This document shows, piece after piece, positions 36,783 through 45,886 of a stretch of DNA of 48,899 nt. Positions within the stretch are counted from its first letter, which is position 1; every line of letters starts with the position of its first letter. Source of the DNA: Polycladidibacter stylochi (GTDB lineage: Bacteria; Pseudomonadota; Alphaproteobacteria; Rhizobiales; Stappiaceae); contig NZ_LLWE01000021.1 in assembly GCF_001562055.1 (NCBI RefSeq), positions 1 through 48,899 on the forward strand, read 5' to 3'. A program made the position numbers and the translations under genes. Below the pieces are notes generated by a model. The model saw only the letters and a program-made list of their open reading frames with translations, did not search any database and was not told the origin of the DNA.

Positions 36783-36953
36783 AATTCTATCACCTATTAC
36801 TTATGTTGTTAGAGGGCGTTATTTATTCGAAGTTGTTTCTGTCAATGATCTGTTGATTTTCTAGCAAAAAAAATCTTCTTCTTTCATTTTATATCCTTAC
36901 TCTAGGGTAAAAGGTATGCGCAATCAATATGATGCATTTTTTAAACATAAGGT

Positions 36954-36983
36954 TTGACAAAACTGGTATAACAACCTTACAAA
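36954..36983 (+). promoter_or_regulatory. Probable tctC promoter with an embedded FadR-type operator
   Basis: TTGACA (36954-36959), 18-base spacer, TACAAA (36978-36983; 4 of 6 matches). Inside the spacer TGGTATAACAA (36964-36974) fits the FadR-subfamily consensus TNGTNNNACNA at every defined base. A repressor bound there would block RNA polymerase. The 5' leader to tctC would be about 225 bases; the rest of 36783-37214 is AT-rich with nothing else I can name. Confidence 0.6.
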
Positions 36984-37214
36984 ATATTACCGATAATATA
37001 ATAAAAAATATTGTTCGGTGTGAAAAAAATAATAAGTAAGTACTGGGAGAGAGTAAATCTAACTTTATGCGTAAATTATAAATAGATAAAAATTCACGGA
37101 TGTTATTTATTCCTACACATCGGTTGATGTTTGTGTTGTGTAAATAGTCATTTAATGCATAAATTTACGTATAGTTGATTGACTTGAAACTTACTTGATA
37201 TTGGAGGATTACTA

Positions 37215-38207
37215 GTGAAATTATCCGGTCTCAATAAGCTATCAAAAGTGATTGCGGTTGCGTCACTCTCAGCAATGGCAGCAGTTGGAATTGCATCGTC
37301 AGCACAAGCAAAATATCCTGATAAACCAATAACAATAATAGTACCATGGGGTGCTGGTGGTGGTACAGATACAACGGCACGTATCATTGGCAAGCTAATG
37401 CAGGAAAAATTGGGTGTTCCTGTGAACGTTGTGAATCGTACGGGAGGGCAGGGTGTTATCGGGCATACTGAAATTGCTAAAGCTAAGCCCGATGGATGTA
37501 CACTTGGAATTATTACTGCTGAAATAACTATGATGCATTGGCAGGGACTAACTGACCTGACCTATAAGGATTATACGCCGCTTGGAAAAATGGTCGGTGT
37601 CGTAGGTGGTATAGAAGTCAAAAAGGGCTCAAAATTCAAAGATGCTAAATCATTATTTGACTACATTCGCGCCAATCCGGGTAAATTAACTGCCTCAGGT
37701 ACAAGTTATGGCGGCATTTGGCATTTAAACATGCTCGGAATGCTCTCTTCTGCAGGATTAAAGCCTGATGCAGTACGTTGGGTGCCGGCAGAAGGTGCGG
37801 CGCCAGCTTTGCAAGAATTGGTTGCAAATGGTGTTGATTTCGCGACCACTTCAATTAATGAATCTGCGGCAATGATAGAGGCTGGTGAGGTGACTGGCTT
37901 AGCTGTTACCGGCCAAAAGCGTTCTGTTCACTTTCCTGACGTTCCAACTTTGAAGGAAGCGACTGGATACACCTGGAAAATCGGTTCATGGAACGGTTTG
38001 GTAGGTCCTAAGGGGCTGCCAAAGGTAGTTATGGATAAGCTCCTTCCTATCACTAAAGAAATTCAGGCAGACCCTGAGTTGAAGGACTTTGTGACAAAAC
38101 GTAAATTGAACCTTTACGCTTTACCAGCCGACGAATGGTCATCCGAATTGGCCGTTGTTGATGCAGCAATTGGTAAAACAATGAAAGAGGCGGGGCTTAT
38201 TAAGTAA
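37215..38207 (+). CDS. tctC: Tripartite tricarboxylate transporter substrate-binding protein (TctC/Bug family)
   Basis: A 330-residue periplasmic receptor with a signal peptide (about 1-33, ending S-S-A-Q-A-K). Family landmarks are Y-P-D-K-P-I-T-I-I-V-P-W-G-A-G-G-G-T-D near the N-terminus, V-V-N-R-T-G-G-Q-G-V-I-G, and K-A-K-P-D-G. Bug proteins bind carboxylates such as citrate or other small organic acids; the ligand here is unknown. GGAGG precedes the GTG start (37215). A hairpin with AGGAGG/CCTCCT arms (38221-38242) follows the stop and may limit read-through, so that receptor exceeds permease. Confidence 0.92.
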   Translation: MKLSGLNKLSKVIAVASLSAMAAVGIASSAQAKYPDKPITIIVPWGAGGGTDTTARIIGKLMQEKLGVPVNVVNRTGGQGVIGHTEIAKAKPDGCTLGIITAEITMMHWQGLTDLTYKDYTPLGKMVGVVGGIEVKKGSKFKDAKSLFDYIRANPGKLTASGTSYGGIWHLNMLGMLSSAGLKPDAVRWVPAEGAAPALQELVANGVDFATTSINESAAMIEAGEVTGLAVTGQKRSVHFPDVPTLKEATGYTWKIGSWNGLVGPKGLPKVVMDKLLPITKEIQADPELKDFVTKRKLNLYALPADEWSSELAVVDAAIGKTMKEAGLIK

Positions 38208-38401
38208 TATCTTCGGTTTAAGGAGGGGGCGATGCGCCTCCTCTGTTTATGCAATTTCTCCATAAAAAGCGCATATCGTTCTTTTTATTAAGAATATGCA
38301 ATAGCCAAGATCAAGGTAGTTTGATTTTAGTGAAATGATATTGGGCTACCTTTAAAAAAGCAAAAAAATAACCTTTCGTGCGGTACTAGGCATATTTAGC
38401 C

Positions 38402-38872
38402 ATGACAAATAAAGATCGAATTTGGGGCGCATTATTGGTAATGCTCTCGCTAGGATTGCTATATAAAACTAGTAGTTTTCCCTCTCTTCCTGGGCAGTTG
38501 GTGGGCGCGGGTACATTTCCAGAAGTAATTGCTACCCTTTTGGGTGTTTGTGGAATACTTCTCTTTTTCACTAAAGATAAAAAGAAATTTGATCAGCAGG
38601 TTATACCAAATGAAATTCAATTGCGTGTAGTAATTTCTTTAGTTTCACTGTTTGCAGTGCCATTATTCTGTAGTTTTTTCTCAAGTATCATTGGTTTTAC
38701 TTTGTCAGCAGCGATACCCACTGGAGTTTTGATGATTTCCTTAAGAGGGGGCAAGTGGCTGCAATCAGTGTTTCTAAGTGCTTTGCTTACTTCGATTGTA
38801 TTCGTTGTGTTTACAAAAGCGCTTTTGGTTCCGCTGGCCGATGGCCCATTGGGCACACCAATTGGCTTTTAA
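38402..38872 (+). CDS. tctB: Tripartite tricarboxylate transporter small membrane subunit (TctB)
   Basis: A 156-residue protein with four predicted helices, the small membrane component of the TTT secondary transporter. N-terminal R-I-W-G-A-L-L-V-M-L-S-L-G-L-L-Y followed by G-A-G-T-F-P-E-V-I-A is characteristic of TctB (DUF1468). It sits between receptor and large permease, 32 bases before tctA. I see no good ribosome site before ATG 38402. The gap of 194 bases after tctC is larger than usual. Confidence 0.88.
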   Translation: MTNKDRIWGALLVMLSLGLLYKTSSFPSLPGQLVGAGTFPEVIATLLGVCGILLFFTKDKKKFDQQVIPNEIQLRVVISLVSLFAVPLFCSFFSSIIGFTLSAAIPTGVLMISLRGGKWLQSVFLSALLTSIVFVVFTKALLVPLADGPLGTPIGF

Positions 38873-38904
38873 TATAATCTTTCAATGATATTCGGAGATT
38901 TCCG

Positions 38905-40410
38905 ATGGATGTATATGTTCAAGCCATGGAAATGGTTTTTCGACTAGATGTCTTTCTCACGCTTTTGGCCGGTGGTGCGTTTGGTCTTTTCATGGGGGCT
39001 ATGCCAGGTTTAACCTCTACCATGGCTATGGCACTACTAGTTCCGGTTACATTTTTTCTCCCCCCTGTACCAGCTCTCGCATTAATGGTTGCCGCTAGCT
39101 CAATGGCAATTTTTTCAGGAGATCTACCTGGGGCACTAATGCGTATACCAGGAACACCGGCATCAGCTGCTTATTGCGAAGATACCTATTATCTCACAAA
39201 AACCGGTAGGGCTTCAATAGGTTTGGGGCTGGGCTTGGGGGCTTCTGTTGTGGGTGGTATGGCTGGTGCTCTCATATTATCACTAAGCGCACCATTGCTG
39301 GCTAAGGTGGCATTAAATTTTAGTTCCTACGAGTATTTTTGGCTGGCTTGTTTGGGGCTCACCTGTGCTACTTTGGTTTCGCAATCAACAGCCGTTAAAG
39401 GGCTCGTATCATTACTAATTGGCTTATTGGCTGCGACTGTTGGCTTGGATGCGACGACCGGGTTTCCGCGTTTCACCTTCGGCCTAACCGAGATGATGGG
39501 CGGCATTTCTTTTATTCCGGCAATGATTGGAATGTTTGCAGTTGCTGAGCTGATTTCGACCATTTTACGAAATGAGAAGCAAGCGACGGTGCCGCAATAC
39601 GAAATGGGTTCCCTTTGGAAAGTAATTTCAACACGCATGTGGCATCATAAGGCAAATGCGGTAAGGGGTAGTTTAATCGGTACTTTGGTTGGTGCGCTGC
39701 CTGGTGCTGGCGCAGATATTGCGGCATGGGTTTCCTATGCAATTGCTAAGAAGTTATCAAAAAAAACGGAAGAATTTGGAAAAGGGACTGAAGAGGGGAT
39801 TGTTGCGGCCTCATCCTCAAATAATTCCAGTATTGCAGGAGGCTGGATACCAACTCTTGTTTTCGGCATCCCAGGAGATTCTGGGGCTGCCATCATTATA
39901 GGTGTGCTATATTTGAAAGACTTGGCACCAGGGCCAACTCTATTTCTATATAAGCCTGAGGTTCTTTATGCTGTATTTGCAACCTTTTTTATAGCCAATA
40001 TCCTGCTATTCTTAATGGGGACGGTAATGATAAAGCTGTCAAGTCATATACTCAAAGTGCCCTATGGTGTTTTAGCGCCGTGTATAATGATGTTTTGTGT
40101 TGTCGGGGCTTTTGCAATGAATAATAGCTACTTTGGTGTGGCTGTGATGATGGCAGCAGGCGTATTGGCGTGGTTTATGAAAGGTAATGGAATACCGGTT
40201 GCGCCGGCAATTCTGGGAATGGTTCTGGGTAATTTGCTAGAAAAAAATTTCTTAACATCAATGGTTAAGGCGAATGGTGACCCACTCTTGTTTTTCTCAA
40301 GACCAATATCGGCAGCTCTTGGTATTGTAACTATACTGATTTGGTGCTTGCAAATTTATAGCAGCTTTAAATCTGGCCGAAGGCATCAGCAGAATATAGG
40401 CAACCTATGA
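38905..40410 (+). CDS. tctA: Tripartite tricarboxylate transporter large permease (TctA)
   Basis: A 501-residue permease with about 12 helices that moves the substrate, usually with Na+ or H+. The TctA signature G-A-M-P-G-L-T-S-T-M-A is near residue 32 and a second G-A-L-P-G-A-G-A-D-I-A-A-W-V-S-Y occurs near 263. Other landmarks are S-S-N-N-S-S-I-A-G-G-W-I-P and F-G-I-P-G-D-S-G-A-A. Length is the family norm. It ends the operon at an intrinsic terminator. Confidence 0.94.
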   Translation: MDVYVQAMEMVFRLDVFLTLLAGGAFGLFMGAMPGLTSTMAMALLVPVTFFLPPVPALALMVAASSMAIFSGDLPGALMRIPGTPASAAYCEDTYYLTKTGRASIGLGLGLGASVVGGMAGALILSLSAPLLAKVALNFSSYEYFWLACLGLTCATLVSQSTAVKGLVSLLIGLLAATVGLDATTGFPRFTFGLTEMMGGISFIPAMIGMFAVAELISTILRNEKQATVPQYEMGSLWKVISTRMWHHKANAVRGSLIGTLVGALPGAGADIAAWVSYAIAKKLSKKTEEFGKGTEEGIVAASSSNNSSIAGGWIPTLVFGIPGDSGAAIIIGVLYLKDLAPGPTLFLYKPEVLYAVFATFFIANILLFLMGTVMIKLSSHILKVPYGVLAPCIMMFCVVGAFAMNNSYFGVAVMMAAGVLAWFMKGNGIPVAPAILGMVLGNLLEKNFLTSMVKANGDPLLFFSRPISAALGIVTILIWCLQIYSSFKSGRRHQQNIGNL

Positions 40411-40458
40411 TATGCCACCTCGAATAGAGTAGCTTCAAGCAAGCATTTAAATAGTAAG

Positions 40459-40488
40459 GGCGCTATCCGTTAGGATGGCGTCTTTTTT
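40459..40488 (+). terminator. Intrinsic terminator of the tct operon
   Basis: GGCGCTATCC (40459-40468) and GGATGGCGTC (40473-40482) form a 10-bp stem with two G-U pairs and loop GTTA. Six T residues follow. Confidence 0.85.
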
Positions 40489-40899
40489 GTTTGAAGAGAT
40501 TATACAGGAAGAGCAATACGTACTAGCATTAGAATTCAATAATATAAATAAAATTGATTAATTCCACATTGGCTTGATGTTTTTGATTTAGTGATTGTAA
40601 TCACAATAATCAAAAAACCATTAGGTAAATCAAAATCTAAATCTTGCCAGCATTTTATTGTGTCGAAAATTTAGCATGATAAGTGTTGTAAAACAACAAC
40701 ATCGCCTTAAATCATCAGTATTGATTATAATTTACGACTATTCAACACAAATTATGATGAGTATTTATTATCTGTCAATTGCTTGTGATTCATCACTGAT
40801 AACGATGATTCATAACGATAATTAATAAATGCGATTGCGCATGAGGTATGAGCCAGTTTGGGTAATAGCCGCTGGTTCCTATGAGTTGGGAATAGAATA
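40489..40899 (+). promoter_or_regulatory. Upstream region of porin 1
   Basis: About 410 AT-rich bases without a gene. It contains the palindrome GTGATT-GT-AATCAC (40591-40604) and several ATGATTCAT/ATCACTGAT-like repeats near 40785-40815. These could be regulator sites for porin expression. No promoter can be assigned with confidence. Confidence 0.45.
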
Positions 40900-42057
40900 A
40901 TGAATGTAAAAGCTATCGCTTTGGCAGCAGCAGCAGCGGCTGCAGCTACTTCTGCAAATGCAGCAGACCTGCCTTCTGCAAATGCTGTTGACTATGTAAA
41001 AGCATGCGATGCCTACGGTTCTGGTTTCTTCGTAATGCCAGGTTCCGATACATGCTTGAAAGTTGGCGGCCGTGTACGTATCGAAGCACGTTTCAACAAC
41101 TTCTCTGATGATGGTGTTTGGGGCGATAAAACTAAAAACAGCACCAACTTCTATGCACGTGGATATGCACGTTTGGATGCGCGTACTCAAAGCGAGCTTG
41201 GCCTAATCCGCTCTTACGCTTCTCTTTACATCACCGACACTTCAGATGGCAGCAGTTCAGCAACTCTTGAGTCTGGTTTTGTTCAAGTGGGCGGCTTCTT
41301 CGTTGGTCGTGATTACTCCCAGTTCGACCAATTCACTGGTTATGTAAATGGTGATGCTGTTCGTCGCGGTTATTCTGACCAAACAACATGGTCCGCAACA
41401 TATACAGCTGACCTGGGTCAGGGCTTCACTGCAAAAATCGGTACTGAAGACGCAACCGACCGTGTTGTTGGTGTAGTTGACGCATCAGGTACTTTGACTG
41501 AAGCTGGTACACGTCTCCCAACCATTATGGGTGGTCTGAACTTTAACCAGGGTTGGGGTTCTGCAGCACTGTACGCAGCGGCTCAAGAGCTTCGTTCTAT
41601 CGACGCAGGTGTTGATTCCACAGTTGGTTACGGTGTTCAGGCAACAGTTAAGTTGAACCTGGATATGCTGACACCCGGCTCTCAAGCTGTGTTCCAGGCA
41701 GCCTATGCTGATGGTGCGATGTCCTACATCGGTGCAGACCAGAAATATGATGCAGATGGTGCCGTTAGCGGTACAAAAATTGAAAAATCTAAAGGTTACA
41801 CATTCGGCGGTGGTCTGAATATCAACCTGACAGATACAGTTTCAGCCCGCGGCGAAGGCACTTACATGTCTGTTAAAAACGACGTAACAGGCGATTACAA
41901 GCGCTACGCAACTGCAGGTTCCTTGGAATATGCAACAAGCGAAGGTCTTCGTTTGGCTGGCGTTGTTTCCTATGCCAACACAGACTTCTCTACCGATTCT
42001 GCTAATGTCGATACGAAAGATACCCGCTTCACATTCCGCGTGCAGCGTGACTTCTAA
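40900..42057 (+). CDS. Outer membrane porin, Omp2-type, copy 1
   Basis: A 385-residue outer-membrane beta-barrel porin of the alphaproteobacterial porin family. The Ala-rich signal peptide (about 1-21) ends A-N-A-A-D-L. The family core V-K-A-C-D-A-Y-G-S-G-F-F-V-M-P-G-S-D-T-C-L-K-V-G-G-R follows with its two cysteines. Repeated amphipathic strands and a terminal aromatic (V-Q-R-D-F) fit a 16-strand barrel. It shares start and end motifs with the next two porins, but its middle has diverged. It is followed by its own terminator. Confidence 0.93.
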   Translation: MNVKAIALAAAAAAAATSANAADLPSANAVDYVKACDAYGSGFFVMPGSDTCLKVGGRVRIEARFNNFSDDGVWGDKTKNSTNFYARGYARLDARTQSELGLIRSYASLYITDTSDGSSSATLESGFVQVGGFFVGRDYSQFDQFTGYVNGDAVRRGYSDQTTWSATYTADLGQGFTAKIGTEDATDRVVGVVDASGTLTEAGTRLPTIMGGLNFNQGWGSAALYAAAQELRSIDAGVDSTVGYGVQATVKLNLDMLTPGSQAVFQAAYADGAMSYIGADQKYDADGAVSGTKIEKSKGYTFGGGLNINLTDTVSARGEGTYMSVKNDVTGDYKRYATAGSLEYATSEGLRLAGVVSYANTDFSTDSANVDTKDTRFTFRVQRDF

Positions 42058-42098
42058 GTTGGGCACCCTCGCTTAACTGATTTCATGACAGTCTCATT

Positions 42099-42127
42099 TT
42101 CCGGCGGGTCCAAACCGCCGGAATTTT
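42099..42127 (+). terminator. Terminator of porin 1
   Basis: TTCCGGCGG (42099-42107) pairs with CCGCCGGAA (42115-42123) over a 7-base loop, then TTTT. Confidence 0.82.
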
Positions 42128-42420
42128 CGTTCACAGTTGTAGTTTCCCTTAGTGGAGGGGTTTTTCGTCGTAAATTTCATTAAAATTAAAGGGATTGCCA
42201 GCATTTTTATTTCTTGACCTAAGGTTTTCAGTAATTGTCACTGTGCCAATAATGACACAGAGCTGTTGTAGATCTGCAATTAATGAAAACTATTCAATGC
42301 ATGCTCCTTGCAAAAAACAATCCTCTGATGCATCAAAGTCTCGTTGACGCGGTAGAGATACCAGCAAAGCCAACTCTTAGTTGTGCTTCGCTTTTGGTAT
42401 TTCCCGTCAAACAGGGTTTA

Positions 42421-42462
42421 GAGAATTGAGGTCTGCTCCAACCAGACTTCAACGAAATTCTC
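42421..42462 (+). promoter_or_regulatory. Two-part hairpin in the porin 2 leader
   Basis: GAGAATT (42421-42427) pairs with AATTCTC (42456-42462), and inside it GTCTG (42431-42435) pairs with CAGAC (42443-42447). The element ends 34 bases before the start codon. It may be a porin mRNA leader structure. The rest of 42128-42496 holds nothing else I can name apart from a TGTCA...TGACA dyad (about 42237-42255). Confidence 0.45.
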
Positions 42463-42496
42463 TTTGAAAAATGAGACTCTTTGGAGGTCAGGAATT

Positions 42497-43564
42497 ATGA
42501 ACGCTAAGCTTATCGCTATGGCTGCAGCTACTGCTGCACTTGCAACTTCTGCTCAGGCAGCCGATCTTCCAGCAGCAGCTGGTCCAGTTGACTATGTTCA
42601 AGCATGTGACGCATTTGGCGCAGGCTTCTTCAAACTCCCAGGTAAAGACACCTGCATCCGTGTTGGTGGTCGTGTGCGTACACAGCTGGAATCAGGTGAT
42701 CTGAAAAGCGACGCCAACAAATACGCTGGTTATGCAAAAGGTTATTTCCGTTTGACATCCATGACCGATTCCGAAATCGGCATGATCAAAACTTACTCCG
42801 AACTGTCTATCCTTCATGACTTTAACGGTGTTGAAGGTGCTGACGACGCTGGTGCTGAAGACGTTTACGTTCAAATCTCCAACAACATCGGCAGCTTCCT
42901 GATCGGTAAAACAACATCACAGTTTGATGGTTACACAGGTAGTGCAGCAGTTGGTATCATCGGTCGTAACTGGTCCGACACAGGCTTGATGCAGGTTTCT
43001 TACACAGCTTCCTTAGGCGCTGGTGTATCTGCAGCCGTTTCTGCAGAAGCTTCAGGCTACCGTGGTGGTGAAGACAACCGTGCCGACTTCGTTGGTAAAT
43101 TGAAAATCGCACAGGGCTGGGGCTCTGCTCAAGTTGCTGGTGCATACCACGACGTTAAAGGCAGCGACGATGCAGGTTACGCTTTCGGCGGTAACGTAAA
43201 CTTTGACTTGGGTACAGTAGGTGTTGAAGGCACTTCTGTTGTATTCCAGGCTCAGTATGCCAATAAAGCTATGAACTACCTTGGCTATGCGACTGCAGAC
43301 GAAGCTAACCAGTCTGGTTATGCATTCTCAGCTGGTACCAATGTTGCTCTGACAGATACAGTTTCCTTCCAGTTGGACGGTTCTTACCTGAAAGTTGACA
43401 ACAAATCCATCAAAGACGTAACACGTACAGCTATTGATGGTTCTATCTCCTGGACACCAGAAGCAAACATGCTGTTCGCTTTGGACGCAGGCTTTGCTAA
43501 AGAAAAAGCAGTTGCTACAACTGACTCTGCAAAAGTTGCAGCACGTGTACAGTACACTTTCTAA
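42497..43564 (+). CDS. Outer membrane porin, Omp2-type, copy 2
   Basis: A 355-residue paralogue of porin 1. Start at ATG 42497 with GGAGG 9 bases upstream; an upstream in-frame ATG would add 11 residues before the signal peptide. The signal peptide ends S-A-Q-A-A-D-L. The core is V-Q-A-C-D-A-F-G-A-G-F-F-K-L-P-G-K-D-T-C-I-R. The C-terminus is V-Q-Y-T-F with the aromatic end needed for outer-membrane assembly. It is closer to copy 3 than to copy 1 (shared D-S/T-E-I-G-M-I-K-T-Y-S-E and I-G-R-N-W-S-D-T-G-like segments). Confidence 0.93.
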   Translation: MNAKLIAMAAATAALATSAQAADLPAAAGPVDYVQACDAFGAGFFKLPGKDTCIRVGGRVRTQLESGDLKSDANKYAGYAKGYFRLTSMTDSEIGMIKTYSELSILHDFNGVEGADDAGAEDVYVQISNNIGSFLIGKTTSQFDGYTGSAAVGIIGRNWSDTGLMQVSYTASLGAGVSAAVSAEASGYRGGEDNRADFVGKLKIAQGWGSAQVAGAYHDVKGSDDAGYAFGGNVNFDLGTVGVEGTSVVFQAQYANKAMNYLGYATADEANQSGYAFSAGTNVALTDTVSFQLDGSYLKVDNKSIKDVTRTAIDGSISWTPEANMLFALDAGFAKEKAVATTDSAKVAARVQYTF

Positions 43565-43596
43565 TATTTAAGCAGCACAAGATGCTTATTTAAGAG

Positions 43597-43624
43597 CCCG
43601 GCCTGTATTGCAGGCCGGGTTTTT
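43597..43624 (+). terminator. Terminator of porin 2
   Basis: CCCGGCCTG (43597-43605) pairs perfectly with CAGGCCGGG (43611-43619) over a 5-base loop, then TTTTT. Confidence 0.92.
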
Positions 43625-44503
43625 GCGTTTTTATGGTCCCATCAAAGGCTAGCAAAAGCCTAAATAATTCTTTTTATCGTAAAGCGTCCAATGTAAACGG
43701 TATTTACTTCATTTCTGTATGCAATAAATTGCAAAGATTATGAAAACTGGAGTGTTGCAGTATTCATCTGTTTTGCTGGGTTTAATTAGCTGCATTGCTG
43801 ATGAGGCTGCTTGAGCAGCTAGAGCATCCAAAAATATTCATTAAAGTGAAAATATTTGCCTGCTCAAAAATGAAGCCTCCTTGTTAAGTGTAAGCTTGAA
43901 GTTAAGTGTAAGCTTGAATTCCTCAGGACCAAATTAAACGAAGAGCAAACTCTCTTCCTTGAATGCATCTTTGATGTTTCAATTCACCTATCAAGAGATA
44001 GCAAGAATTATCTTAAAACCTAACAAAACATGTGAGCGAAACAGACGCTTGAATGCCAAGTGGTCACATATGGCGCGTTTAACGACATAAATAGCGAAGA
44101 ATCAAAAATCTAAATGCGATTGAAAATCTTATTTCACTAAATTCAATCAAATAAAAATCCACAACCTAAAATATACATGCATATAACATATAAATAATTA
44201 ACAAGTTAAATTGTCATAACGTCATTTATAAAAATTGACGAAGCGTATAAAAAGAAAAATTAAGTATGTATAGAGTATAAATTAATCGATTTTATCTATA
44301 CTATTGCAAATATAAATGTGATTAAAACGCAACAATACAACATTTCTGAAGTGATAATGACTATGGGTAAACTTAATTAGCTGTTTTAAACCCAATAAAA
44401 CTCAGTAGTTATTAGCTGAAGCAAATTTGGTGCTCGCATCAATTCCTGCTCAGCGCAAAGCGAAGGCTTTGCAACAACCTATTAAGATTTTGGGATAAAA
44501 TTC
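43625..44503 (+). other. Long AT-rich spacer between porin 2 and porin 3
   Basis: About 880 bases without a credible gene. It contains a perfect 18-base tandem repeat (43883-43918), a small GCTGC-TTGA-GCAGC hairpin (43806-43819), and an increasingly AT-rich stretch (44100-44440) before porin 3. It is unusually long for a simple promoter region. A small RNA or extended regulatory region is possible, but nothing can be assigned. Confidence 0.5.
43883..43918 (+). repeat. Perfect 18-base tandem repeat, two copies
   Basis: GTTAAGTGTAAGCTTGAA occurs at 43883-43900 and again at 43901-43918 without a mismatch. It lies 586 bases before porin 3. Such perfect copies suggest a recent slippage event or a variable number repeat. 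Confidence 0.85.
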
Positions 44504-45661
44504 ATGAACGCGAAAATTATCGCTATGGCTGCAGCTGCTGCAGCTGCTGCAACTTCTGCACAAGCTGCTGACCTTCCAACTGCTGCTGAGCCAGTAGACT
44601 ACGTACAAGCATGTGACGCATTTGGCGCTGGCTTCTTCAAAATGCCAGGTAAAGACACCTGCATCAAAGTTCACGGCCGTATCCGTGCGGAAGTAAAGTC
44701 TGGCGATTTGGTTGACCCAACAGAATCCAAGGTTGACCGTGCGCGCCCGATGAAAACTTCTTACTACGTGAAGGGTTATGTTAAGCTGACCTCCATGACC
44801 GACACTGAAATCGGCATGATCAAAACTTATTCTGAAATTGTCACTAAATTTGACCAAGATTCTGCTAGCGAAGTAACAGCTGGCGATGCATACGTTCAGT
44901 TCTCTACTGGCGCTGGCGATTTCCAAATTGGTAAATTGGGTTCTAAGTTTGACGGCTTCACAGGTGCAGCAGCTGCTGGTGCTGTTGGCCGTAACTGGTC
45001 CGACACAGGCACTCTTCAAGCTTCTTATGCCGCTGATCTTGGCTATGGCCTGACAGCAGCTGTATCCGTTGAAGATTCTAGCTACCGTAAAGGTGCTGAA
45101 AATACTGTAGACGGTGTTGCAAACGTTAAGTTCACCCAAGGCTGGGGTTACGTACGTGCAGCTGGTGCACTTCATGCTTATGAAGACGAAGTAGAAGTAC
45201 CAGGTACAGTAGATAAAGAAGGTGAAGACGCTAAAAACAAATACGGCTTTGCTGCTGCCGGTACTGTTGGTGTGAACCTTGACATGATTGGCCTTGCAGG
45301 TGGTGAAGTTACTTTCCAAGCTGCATATGCTAAGAGCGCAACATCCTACTTGGGCTATGACAGCAGCAATGAAATCGACAAAAACGAAACTAAAGGCTTC
45401 AACGTAAGCGGTGGTGTTAAACTGCCTGTTACTGAAGAAGTAACTATTGCTGCTGATGGTAGCTTCCTGAAACTTTCCGACAAAAACGACAAAGACACAA
45501 AGCGCTTTGCAGTCGACGGTTCTATTGCTTACTCCCCAGTGTCCGATCTCGTAATCGCACTTGACGGTGGTTTTGCTAAGACATCAGTTACACCAAAAGG
45601 TGGTAAAACTGGTGATACTAAAGAAGCAAAAGCAAAAGTACGCGTTCAGTACAGCTTCTAA
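44504..45661 (+). CDS. Outer membrane porin, Omp2-type, copy 3
   Basis: A 385-residue porin, paralogous to copies 1 and 2. The signal peptide of about 21 residues ends S-A-Q-A-A-D-L. The core is V-Q-A-C-D-A-F-G-A-G-F-F-K-M-P-G-K-D-T-C-I-K. Compared with copy 2 it has charged insertions, probably in surface loops (V-D-P-T-E-S-K-V-D-R-A-R-P and V-P-G-T-V-D-K-E-G-E-D). The C-terminus V-R-V-Q-Y-S-F is a good outer-membrane assembly signal. Loop differences suggest different selectivity or surface antigenicity. Confidence 0.93.
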   Translation: MNAKIIAMAAAAAAAATSAQAADLPTAAEPVDYVQACDAFGAGFFKMPGKDTCIKVHGRIRAEVKSGDLVDPTESKVDRARPMKTSYYVKGYVKLTSMTDTEIGMIKTYSEIVTKFDQDSASEVTAGDAYVQFSTGAGDFQIGKLGSKFDGFTGAAAAGAVGRNWSDTGTLQASYAADLGYGLTAAVSVEDSSYRKGAENTVDGVANVKFTQGWGYVRAAGALHAYEDEVEVPGTVDKEGEDAKNKYGFAAAGTVGVNLDMIGLAGGEVTFQAAYAKSATSYLGYDSSNEIDKNETKGFNVSGGVKLPVTEEVTIAADGSFLKLSDKNDKDTKRFAVDGSIAYSPVSDLVIALDGGFAKTSVTPKGGKTGDTKEAKAKVRVQYSF

Positions 45662-45673
45662 TATTGCTTAAAG

Positions 45674-45698
45674 TGGTCCGGCGCTCCGCGCCGGATCA
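45674..45698 (+). terminator. Hairpin after porin 3
   Basis: TGGTCCGGCGC (45674-45684) pairs with GCGCCGGATCA (45688-45698), 11 bp with one G-U pair and a 3-base loop. TTCTTAAAA follows. It starts 12 bases after the stop, so it probably acts as the terminator despite a weak T-tract. Confidence 0.65.
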
Positions 45699-45886
45699 TT
45701 CTTAAAAATGTAGAGTCCTAATCAATAATCAAAAATAACAGCTGGCAAAAATACCCTACCAAAGCTTCGGCTGGTTTGCTTGGCATATATATGCTACAAG
45801 AATTCATAGATAGTGGATATTTCATAAATAATATGAATGTGTCGCAGATTACTTCAGGAACAGCAGTTAACTGTTAACCTGACATC

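Noticed and set aside
40591-40604. GTGATTGTAATCAC palindrome as a CRP site
   Set aside because: It lacks the TGTGA-N6-TCACA spacing, so it is only noted as a palindrome upstream of porin 1.
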